A stretch of 64,000 nucleotides of DNA, from the NCBI GenBank assembly GCA_020831805.1, contig JAFIFX010000001.1, positions 62,001 through 126,000 of the forward strand, read 5' to 3'. Positions 25,450 to 32,472 of the stretch are shown piece by piece. The notes beneath the pieces were generated by a model. It was given only the letters and a program-made list of their open reading frames with translations, did no database searches and was not told where the DNA came from. Position numbers and translations under genes: made by a program. The first letter of the stretch is position 1, and each line of letters starts with the position of its first letter. The stretch comes from Planctomycetota bacterium (lineage in GTDB: Bacteria; Planctomycetota; Phycisphaerae; Phycisphaerales; UBA1924).

Positions 25450-26991
25450 ATGCGTTCGATGGATCGTCGCGAAGCGTTCAAAGTCCTTGCCGCCACCCCG
25501 CTGACCGCCTCGGCCCTTGTGTCGTGCGCCGCCCGCCCGGTCACGGCCCGTTCATCGGCCTTCACCCTGCGCGAACCCCCCCGCGAGTTCCGCGCCGCCT
25601 GGGTCGCCACCGTGGACAACATCGACTGGCCCAGCAAGCCCGGCCTGCCCGCCGAGCTCCAACGGGCCGAGGTCGACAGCATCCTCAACACAGCCCAGCG
25701 GCTCGAACTCAACGCGATCTTCCTCCAGGTCCGCCCCACCGCCGACGCCCTGTACCGATCGTCCATCGAGCCGTGGAGCGCGTTCCTGACCGGCCGGCAG
25801 GGCGAGGCCCCCCGGCCCGACTACGACCCGCTGGCCTACTGGACCGAGCAGGCCCACGCCCGCGGCATCGACCTGCACGCCTGGGTCAACCCCTTCCGCG
25901 CCCGCCACCCCAAGAGCATCGGGCCGGACCACGCCAGCCATGTCTCCAGACTCTTCCCCCAGGTGGTCCGCAACCACAACAACTACCTCTGGATGGATCC
26001 CGGGGCCTCGCAGGCCCGCGAGATCACCATGCGGGTCATCGACGACCTGCTGACCCGGTACCCCATCGACGGCGTCCACATGGACGACTACTTCTACCCC
26101 TACCCCAAGGCGGGCGAGCCCTTCCCCGACGCCGCTATCTACGCCACCTACCAGCGCAACGGCGGCACGCTCAGCCTCGAAGACTGGCGCCGCGAGAACA
26201 TCAACCGCGTGATCCGCGAGGTCAACACCCTGGTCCAGCGTCGACGCCCCGGCGCGCTGTTCACCATCAGCCCCTTCGGCATCTGGCGACCCAACCATCC
26301 AGAGGGGATCCGCGGCTTCGACGCCTACAACGGGCTCTACGCGGACAGCCGGCGCTGGCTCCGCGAGGGCTGGTGCGACGCGATGATCCCCCAGCTCTAC
26401 TGGCCGATCGACTCGCCTGGCCAGCCCTTCGAGCCGCTGATGAAGTGGTGGATCGGCGAGAACCGCCAGAACCGCCACCTCTGGCCCGGCCTCTACCTGA
26501 CCCGGATCCAGCCCGCCTCGGCGGGCCCGGACGCCGGATGGAAGCCCGACGAGATCATCGAGCAGGTCCGACTGGTCCAGCGCAACCGCGAGGCGACCGG
26601 CTTCGCCCTGTTCAGCATGGTCGGCATGACCCAGAACCGCCGGTCCGTCACCGACCTGCTGGCGGCCGGGCCGCTCGGCACGCCCGCCCTCACGCCCGAA
26701 AGCCCCTGGCTCAACGCCCCGGTCCCCGCCGAGCCGCTGGTGTCGATCACCCGCGAAGGCATCGACCTGCGGGTCGAACTGACCCCGGCCGCGACGGGCG
26801 CGCCGACCCGGCGCTATGTGATTCAGTTGGACCCCGGCACGGCGTGGCGCGGCTGGATCCTGCCCGCTGGCAACGGCCCAGTCCGTGCCACCCTGACCCC
26901 GCTGACCCGGCCCGAGCCGGGCACGCCCGTCCATGTCACGCCCATCGGCCCCAACGGCGCGACCGGTCGCGCCGTGCGTGTGGTGCTGTGA
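25450..26991 (+). CDS. Exported family 10 glycosylhydrolase-like (GHL10/DUF187) protein
   Basis: A 513-residue putative glycoside hydrolase. The N-terminus MRSMDRREAFKVLAATPL has a twin-Arg-like pattern and ends in LVSC, so the protein may be a lipoprotein exported by Tat. The catalytic domain is GHL10-like: EFRAAWVATVDNIDWPSKP, FLQVRPTADALYRS, HAWVNPFRARH, GVHMDDYFYPYP and WCDAMIPQLYWP are all typical. A C-terminal beta domain (about residues 420-513) follows. Relatives such as YngK/GHL10 are thought to act on cell-wall or polysaccharide substrates. It lies 31 bases after serS and three bases before ogt. Confidence 0.88.
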   Translation: MRSMDRREAFKVLAATPLTASALVSCAARPVTARSSAFTLREPPREFRAAWVATVDNIDWPSKPGLPAELQRAEVDSILNTAQRLELNAIFLQVRPTADALYRSSIEPWSAFLTGRQGEAPRPDYDPLAYWTEQAHARGIDLHAWVNPFRARHPKSIGPDHASHVSRLFPQVVRNHNNYLWMDPGASQAREITMRVIDDLLTRYPIDGVHMDDYFYPYPKAGEPFPDAAIYATYQRNGGTLSLEDWRRENINRVIREVNTLVQRRRPGALFTISPFGIWRPNHPEGIRGFDAYNGLYADSRRWLREGWCDAMIPQLYWPIDSPGQPFEPLMKWWIGENRQNRHLWPGLYLTRIQPASAGPDAGWKPDEIIEQVRLVQRNREATGFALFSMVGMTQNRRSVTDLLAAGPLGTPALTPESPWLNAPVPAEPLVSITREGIDLRVELTPAATGAPTRRYVIQLDPGTAWRGWILPAGNGPVRATLTPLTRPEPGTPVHVTPIGPNGATGRAVRVVL

Positions 26992-26994
26992 GCC

Positions 26995-27522
26995 ATGCCC
27001 GCCCGCCGCGTCATCGACACGCCGCTCTGCCCGATGGTCGCCGCCGCCACCGATCGCGGCGTGTGCCTGCTGGAGTTCGACGCCCCCGACCGCCTCGCAC
27101 GGCAACAGGCCGATCTCGAAGATCTGCTCGGCGAGGCTTTTCGGGACGATGACCACCCCCTGCTCGACCAGCTCGAGATCGAACTGAGCGCCTACTTCCG
27201 CGGCGAGCTGACCCGGTTCACCGTGCCGCTGCACACGCCCGGCACCGAGTGGCAACGCCGCGTATGGGACGCCCTCGTGCGAATCCCCTTCGGCGAGACC
27301 ATTTCCTATGGCCAGCTCGCCGAACGCCTGGGCAACCCCGGCGGCTCGCGGGCCGTCGGCCTGGCCAACGGCCAGAACCGGGTCGCCATCGTGATCCCCT
27401 GCCACCGGGTCATCGCATCCGACGGCACGCTCCACGGCTACGGCGGCGGGCTGGACCGCAAACGGGCCCTGCTCGACCACGAGGCCCTGCACGCCGGGCA
27501 GGGGCTGTTCACGCAGGCGTAG
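26995..27522 (+). CDS. ogt: Methylated-DNA--[protein]-cysteine S-methyltransferase
   Basis: A 175-residue suicide repair protein that transfers the alkyl group from O6-methylguanine to its own cysteine. The active-site motif PCHRV is intact (VIPCHRVIASDGTLHGYGGG), preceded by the helix-turn-helix (TISYGQLAERLGNPGGSRAVG). There is no AraC/Ada domain, so it is the Ogt form. The ATG lies three bases after the upstream stop. The 3' end overlaps the convergent membrane gene by 14 bases. Confidence 0.93.
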   Translation: MPARRVIDTPLCPMVAAATDRGVCLLEFDAPDRLARQQADLEDLLGEAFRDDDHPLLDQLEIELSAYFRGELTRFTVPLHTPGTEWQRRVWDALVRIPFGETISYGQLAERLGNPGGSRAVGLANGQNRVAIVIPCHRVIASDGTLHGYGGGLDRKRALLDHEALHAGQGLFTQA

Positions 27523-28345
27523 TCAGGGCTGGTTCGGCCTCGTGTTCGGCCAGAATCCGCACCAGGTCCTTGCGGATGCTGTTGAGCAGGATCAGGTAGA
27601 GCACCATCGCCGCGATCGGCCCGACCACCAGGCAGGACCCGGGGACATACAGCACCGGACCGAGCCACATCATGGTCCTGGCGAACCGGTGCGCCCACCA
27701 GTTGGGGATGCGCGGGCTCAGCCACCGCAGGTAGAGCATCGAGGCGAAGTAGCTCACCGCCCAGGAAACCAGTCCGACCAGGCCGAACAGCATGCTCAGC
27801 ACGGCCAGCCCGCCCAGGCTCATGCTCGGCTGCGCGAACGACGATGGCGAGATGAGAATCACCACCGCGTTGGCGATCGCGATGCCCGCGTTGATCAGCA
27901 CCGTCACACGGACAACCTGCCGAGCCGTGGTCCCGTCGAACCGCCCGGTGAAGCCCGGGTCCGGCTCGCTGAAGTACCACCAGCCCAGCGCCGTCGCCAG
28001 CGACGCGACCGTGCCCAACATCGTCGCGAGGATCATCAATGCGACAAGGCCCTGCCCCGTGAACGCGGCGACGACCGAGAGGACCGTGGTCGCCACCCCG
28101 ACCAGAAGCTGGACCAGGATCGAAATCAGAATCAGCGTGACCCCCCGGTTGAGGGTCCGCAGATAGGGCAACGAACTGTTGGACAGCCGGTCGTCCGTCA
28201 GCGACCGCTCGACCGGCAGGCCGCACTCGGGGCACTGCCCGTGCGGATCGAGTCCACTTAGGTTGTACCCGCATTGCTTGCAATGATGCCCAACCGGAAC
28301 TGAGGCGTTCGTCACGGGGGTATTTCCCTGGCATTCCTGTGTCAT
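27509..28345 (-). CDS. Zinc-ribbon multi-pass membrane protein
   Basis: 278 residues from the ATG at 28345. The N-terminus has a zinc ribbon with CKQCGYNLSG and CPECG (Cys22, 25, 38, 41). About six transmembrane segments follow, from LILISILVQLLVGVATTV to the C-terminal GPIAAMVLYLILLNSI. Such zinc-ribbon membrane proteins starting with 'CxxCGYNL.G' are abundant in planctomycetes; their function is unknown. No close partner is evident: the upstream gene is divergent and the downstream one convergent. Confidence 0.72.
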   Translation of the reverse strand: MTQECQGNTPVTNASVPVGHHCKQCGYNLSGLDPHGQCPECGLPVERSLTDDRLSNSSLPYLRTLNRGVTLILISILVQLLVGVATTVLSVVAAFTGQGLVALMILATMLGTVASLATALGWWYFSEPDPGFTGRFDGTTARQVVRVTVLINAGIAIANAVVILISPSSFAQPSMSLGGLAVLSMLFGLVGLVSWAVSYFASMLYLRWLSPRIPNWWAHRFARTMMWLGPVLYVPGSCLVVGPIAAMVLYLILLNSIRKDLVRILAEHEAEPALTTPA

Positions 28346-28461
28346 GGCGGGCAGTGTAACCAGACCGGTCTCTCGGGTAGGGGCACCGTGTTCAGGGCGG
28401 AGAAAAACCACCGGTCCAGCGAGGGAAAATCCTCGAATCGGCTGGCATCAGGGCCAAAAGC

Positions 28462-28490
28462 GTGGTCTGTTTATCGGAAGGACAGACCAC
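28462..28490. promoter_or_regulatory. Perfect 9-bp inverted repeat upstream of the PAPG-tail protein
   Basis: GTGGTCTGT (28462-28470) and ACAGACCAC (28482-28490) are perfect complements around an 11-base loop, ending 62 bases before the ATG at 28553. It may be a 5' leader hairpin or an operator; nothing in the loop identifies it. Confidence 0.4.
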
Positions 28491-28552
28491 TCCGCCGGAC
28501 ACCCTTCCGGCCGGGGTGCGCATCGCAACAGACGGAGAGAGGACCCACACCC

Positions 28553-29194
28553 ATGCGCAACATGCTCTTGACGGCCATCGTGGCCGGTTCGGCCAGCGCG
28601 GCCATCGCCGGCGGCCCCACCATCGTGCTCGACAACTTCGCCGCCGACCCCAACGACCAGGCCGGCGGACCCCGCACCGTTTCCGCCTTCATCGTGGATA
28701 ACCCGTTCGGCCAGGCCGCGGACTTCACCGTTGACACCGGATTCAGCTTCGACGGCATCAACGGCGCCGCGATCTTCAACTCCGGCGTCGGCGTCAAGCA
28801 GGAAGGCACCATCCTCTGGGATAACAACGGCGCCGGTCTCGGCCTCGACGCGGCCGCCCTCGGCGTGATCGGCTTCGAGCTCGATTTCCTGCTCGTCGAC
28901 CTGGATTTCTCGTTCCTGGTCGAGCTCTCCAGCGCGGACGGCTCGGCCTCGCTGACCGGGATCATCGGAGCCGGCGGCGCCCGCACCGAATCACTGATGC
29001 TCGGTGACTTCGACTCGTTCGGCAGCTTCGACGCGACCGCGGTGGACAGCGTCCGCATCATGTTCAATCTCAGCGATGACGCCACGGGATCGCTGGACTT
29101 CATCCTCACCGAGTTCCGGGCGGTCATCCCCGCCCCGGGCGCGGTGGCGTTGCTCGGCATGGGCGGTCTGGTCGCCTCACGCCGTCGTCGCTGA
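28553..29194 (+). CDS. Secreted PEP-CTERM-like protein (PAPG variant)
   Basis: A 213-residue exported protein with a signal peptide ending near AIAGG at residue 20. The mature part is a beta-rich domain with acidic character (PTIVLDNFAADPNDQAGGP ... LTEFRAV). The C-terminus has PAPG, a hydrophobic helix (AVALLGMGGLVA) and SRRRR, the same design as the protein at 13463-14101 and therefore a probable exosortase substrate. It is monocistronic: a palindromic leader precedes it and a strong terminator follows. Confidence 0.8.
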   Translation: MRNMLLTAIVAGSASAAIAGGPTIVLDNFAADPNDQAGGPRTVSAFIVDNPFGQAADFTVDTGFSFDGINGAAIFNSGVGVKQEGTILWDNNGAGLGLDAAALGVIGFELDFLLVDLDFSFLVELSSADGSASLTGIIGAGGARTESLMLGDFDSFGSFDATAVDSVRIMFNLSDDATGSLDFILTEFRAVIPAPGAVALLGMGGLVASRRRR

Positions 29195-29220
29195 GCGCCT
29201 GAAATCAGTCTCTTCGCCAG

Positions 29221-29247
29221 ACCCCGGCCCGGCCGGGGTTTTTTTCA
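29221..29247 (+). terminator. Strong terminator after the PAPG-tail protein
   Basis: ACCCCGG (29221-29227) pairs with CCGGGGT (29233-29239), and a run of T's extends to 29246. The site ends at the stop codon of the convergent GTPase gene. Confidence 0.8.
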
Positions 29248-30186
29248 TGCCTGCGCCGCAGCATCCCAGAACCGCCACGGGCGCGGATCATCCAGCACCG
29301 CGTCCGGCGTCAGGGACGAACGGATCAGGCGGGCCAGCTCCGCGATGCCCAGCCCTGTCGAAGCGCTCGTGACTGCGTCGGCGCGGAACCCGGGGCGCCC
29401 CCGGTCGGCCCGCGTCGCCACGACCAGATCCGCCTCGATCGCCGCCGGATCGGGGTCCGAGGCGTCCGCGGTGCTATCCACGCAGCGCAGGACGAGATCA
29501 GCCTGCCGAGCGCCGTCGAGGGCGATCATCGCCGCCGGGGTCCCCAGCGCATCGATCCCCGGCGTGTCCAGCCAACGCACCACCAGCCCGTCCAGTTCGA
29601 CCAGCACCCCCACCGCGTCCCGGGTGGTCCCGGCACGATCAAAGGCCAGCGCGACCGATGCCCCCGAGACCGCGTTGAGCAGGGACGACTTGCCGATATT
29701 CGCACCGCCCACCGCCGCCACCAGCGGCGGGCGGATCAGCCTCGAGAGTACATGGGCATCCGCCATACCGTCCCCCGGGTCGTGGGCCCGCCATCGGCGC
29801 GGCTGGTCGAGCAGCAGACCCACGGCGCGCGGGCTGGTCGCCTCTGCGAGCACCCCGAGCATCCTTTCCTCGATCGCATCCCGCGCCTCGGGCCAGCGGT
29901 GCGCATCACCCTCCGCCCGCCGCAACCCGAGCCGGTCCAGCCCTTCCGCGACGCCGCGGAGGATCGCGCCGCCGCCGTGGGGCATGATGAACAGTGTGCG
30001 ACTGTCGGGCCGCGCGACCAAGGCCTCGTCCAGCCCCAGCACGCGCCGCACCGCGCTGGCTCCGGGCGAAACCGGCGCCATCGCACAGGCCCGGAAGAAA
30101 CCGTCGGCATCCTCGGTGTCGATCCGGATGACCGCCACGGCCCCGGGCCTGCTCCCGCCGGTCTCCGCGGCGTAGCGGGCGTTCAT
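29245..30186 (-). CDS. MnmE/TrmE-like GTPase lacking the C-terminal CxGK motif
   Basis: A 313-residue protein against about 450 for MnmE. A short N-terminal part (GAVAVIRIDTEDADGFF) resembles the TrmE_N domain; a G domain follows with G1 GGANIGKSS, switch GTTRD and G3 DTPG, while G4 reads TRAD instead of NKxD. The C-terminus ends in RPWRFWDAAAQA, without the catalytic C-[IL]-G-K of MnmE, and the helical domain is much reduced. It is therefore unlikely to perform the full tRNA wobble-uridine modification alone. The ATG overlaps the coaX stop (ATGA), so the pair is translationally coupled. mnmG lies at 46183-48114. Confidence 0.75.
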   Translation of the reverse strand: MNARYAAETGGSRPGAVAVIRIDTEDADGFFRACAMAPVSPGASAVRRVLGLDEALVARPDSRTLFIMPHGGGAILRGVAEGLDRLGLRRAEGDAHRWPEARDAIEERMLGVLAEATSPRAVGLLLDQPRRWRAHDPGDGMADAHVLSRLIRPPLVAAVGGANIGKSSLLNAVSGASVALAFDRAGTTRDAVGVLVELDGLVVRWLDTPGIDALGTPAAMIALDGARQADLVLRCVDSTADASDPDPAAIEADLVVATRADRGRPGFRADAVTSASTGLGIAELARLIRSSLTPDAVLDDPRPWRFWDAAAQA

Positions 30187-31013
30187 GCCGTGGCGTCCGC
30201 GTCGGCATCCTCGTGGGCGGTTTCCCATGCGGTGCGGATGCCGAGCAACTGCAGGTCCGGCACGAAGTTCTCGACCAGGCCGTCGGACTCGAGCACCCCC
30301 ATGTCGCCGCCCGTGGCGATGATCTTCGGGTAGGCCTCGTAATGCACGGCATATTGCTCGGCCAGCCAGCGGACCGCACCGCGCACCATCGCCGTCACGC
30401 CCAAGCGCATCGCGCTCGGCGTGTCCTTGCCGAAGTGCTCGCCTTCTCCGGGCATGGCGTAGTCGACCTGCGGCAGGGCGTCGGTCTGCTCGTGCATGGC
30501 CCGGAGCATCATGTGCAGCCCCGGCGCGATCGCGCCGCCGTGGAAGACCCCCTGCCCGTCGACAAAATCCACCGTCAGGGCCGTGCCCAGATCGACCACC
30601 ACGCAGGCCTGCCCGCACAGGCGAAACGCGCCGATCGCGCACAGAAGACGATCCTGGCCGACCGTCCGCTCGCCGCTCTCGCTGAGCGAATGCCGGATCC
30701 GGACCGGAACATCCCGGCCGATCCGCATGACGCCCCCGCCCGTGATCCCCCGCCCCTCGATCGCGCGGGCCGCCGCGTCGGCCGCCTCGCGGTGGACCGC
30801 GGCCATGACCACGGGCGTTTCATCGCCCGGCGCGTTGTCCAGCCAGCCTCTGACCGCACCCGCGATCGCCGCCGCATCGCGGGACGGATGCACGGCCGAC
30901 TCGACCAGCTCCCAGCCGCGGTACAACCCGATCCGCGCGCGGGTGTTGCCCACGGCGAGCGCGATGAGGTTTTCCTCCGATGGGTCCGGGCCGGGGTGGC
31001 GGTGCTGGCTCAT
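30183..31013 (-). CDS. coaX: Type III pantothenate kinase
   Basis: A 276-residue ASKHA-fold kinase catalysing the first step of coenzyme A synthesis. Recognisable motifs are GQDRLLCAIGAF, VVVDLGTALTVDFVD, GGAIAPGLHMML and IIATGGDM. In the first phosphate-binding motif, normally D-x-G-N-T, the Asp position is Ala (LIALAVGNTRARIG), which could affect metal binding. A longer frame begins at 31040; the ATG at 31013 is preferred for the family-like length. It is coupled to the MnmE-like gene by ATGA. Confidence 0.85.
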   Translation of the reverse strand: MSQHRHPGPDPSEENLIALAVGNTRARIGLYRGWELVESAVHPSRDAAAIAGAVRGWLDNAPGDETPVVMAAVHREAADAAARAIEGRGITGGGVMRIGRDVPVRIRHSLSESGERTVGQDRLLCAIGAFRLCGQACVVVDLGTALTVDFVDGQGVFHGGAIAPGLHMMLRAMHEQTDALPQVDYAMPGEGEHFGKDTPSAMRLGVTAMVRGAVRWLAEQYAVHYEAYPKIIATGGDMGVLESDGLVENFVPDLQLLGIRTAWETAHEDADADATA

Positions 31014-31120
31014 GGCGGAGCGTATGCGCCGCACGATCACCCGCGCGGGGATACGCTCTGCCCGGACCGGGGCGTGACCCGGCGTGCCCGAACCCGTGGT
31101 TGGTCATTCCGAGAGGTCCG

Positions 31121-32128
31121 ATGGCCCGCTGCATCGCCGATCAGAACATCCAGCGCAAGACGATCAACGGCTTCGCCTTCCCGCTCGGGGTGTACCCGGT
31201 CGAGACGATGACCCCCCACGCGGGGTACACCACCGAGTTCGAGGCCGCCGACACCGAGGACGACGAGGCCGACTGGGAATCGTGGCCGGACCGGTATGTC
31301 TATGACATCGTGGTGCCGATCAACCGGCTGGGCGCGCTGTGGGACCAGCTCTTCGCCCTGATGCCCGGCCGGGTTTTCCCCATCCTCGATTTCATCGGCC
31401 ACGACGCGTATCGGGAAGTCGATCCCTACATGGCCTACGAGCCCGTGGGCAAGGAACGGCTGACCGATGCCCTCCGACGCTTCCGGGACTTCTTCTTTGA
31501 GGACGGGATGGTCGGCTTTGGCGCGGTGTCCGACGAGCCCTTCCTCTATCTGTTCGTTGATGAACACAAGATCCTGACCGTGCGTGCCGAACCGGATCTT
31601 CGCCCCCAGGTCGAGGGGGTGCTCAAGGCGTTCGATCTCGAAGCGGTCGATGAACCGGCCGGGGCCGATGCGGCCGCCCACGAGCACCGGGGGGTCCTGC
31701 TAGCGCCGAAGGAACGCCCGGACCTGCTCGCTGCGGAAGAGGTTGTGGAGGAACTCCGCGAGCGCTGGCGCCTTTTGTTGAACATTGACCCCGAGTCAAA
31801 TGTGGATGACGACGGGAATGACCTGGGGTTTACCCCATGGCGATGCCTGGTTCGCTGCGCCAGCGAAAAAAATCCGGAAGATCGGTACGCCGAGATTCTC
31901 TGCGTGGCGGACTGTCTGCGGCGGGCCGAGGAGCTGGCCATGGACGGCGCCATGGAGCTTCTGGGTGAGCCGGGCGAGTGGTCAGATATTATTGTGGTCG
32001 CCGTCGATCGGCTGACGCCCCAGACGCTCGCGGAGGCCGTCGCGGCGGCGGGCGTGCGCAACCGTTTGCAGCGCAAGAGATTGAACACGGAGTCCACGCT
32101 GAGCACACGCTGGCTCGAACCGGCGTGA
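31121..32128 (+). CDS. Conserved-looking cytoplasmic protein of unknown function
   Basis: A 335-residue acidic protein beginning MARCIADQNIQRKTINGFAF. GAGAGG lies before the ATG. No transmembrane segment, signal peptide or catalytic motif is recognisable; aromatic and acidic residues are frequent (DFIGHDAYREVDPYMAYEP). Codon usage and the long open frame support a real gene. The last third is rich in Glu/Arg helices. Its upstream neighbour coaX is divergent and the secretin gene follows 344 bases later, so context gives no clue. Confidence 0.6.
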   Translation: MARCIADQNIQRKTINGFAFPLGVYPVETMTPHAGYTTEFEAADTEDDEADWESWPDRYVYDIVVPINRLGALWDQLFALMPGRVFPILDFIGHDAYREVDPYMAYEPVGKERLTDALRRFRDFFFEDGMVGFGAVSDEPFLYLFVDEHKILTVRAEPDLRPQVEGVLKAFDLEAVDEPAGADAAAHEHRGVLLAPKERPDLLAAEEVVEELRERWRLLLNIDPESNVDDDGNDLGFTPWRCLVRCASEKNPEDRYAEILCVADCLRRAEELAMDGAMELLGEPGEWSDIIVVAVDRLTPQTLAEAVAAAGVRNRLQRKRLNTESTLSTRWLEPA

Positions 32129-32472
32129 CACCCCCCACGACGGGTGATTCGGCGCGATCAACCGCGAAGTTCGGAACCGGCCGATGGGCCGGGGCGAATC
32201 GTGGCGGTGACGCTCGCGCGGCCGGGTCGGCCCCGCTTCCGCAACCCCGGCGGGTGTCGGCGCCACAAACTCCTCGCCGGTGGGATTTGCGATTCCGTGC
32301 GTTGGCCGATATCGTCCGTCCCTCCGAAGGCTTCCGTCTATCGTGCGGAGGTACCGAGGAACACGCTGAGATCCACAAGGATCGACCGAATCGGAGACAG
32401 AACACACCACGCGTCTTGAGCCCACCGCTCCCGCCGCCGTCCCCTCCCTTCCCACGATCTGGAGTGCACCGG
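32129..32472. other. Intergenic leader before the secretin gene
   Basis: These 344 bases hold no credible gene. A weak sigma70-type promoter can be drawn: TTGCGA (32287-32292), 17 bases, TATCGT (32310-32315), each matching 4 of 6 consensus positions. No hairpin with a T-run was found for the gene ending at 32128, so read-through is possible. Confidence 0.35.

Noticed and set aside
25552-27492. A 646-codon minus-strand frame
   Set aside because: Antisense to the glycosylhydrolase and ogt genes; composition is typical of reverse-frame translation of GC-rich DNA.
28441-28552. Sigma54 (-24/-12) promoter for the PAPG-tail protein
   Set aside because: TGGCA occurs at 28443, but the TTGC box at the required spacing is absent.
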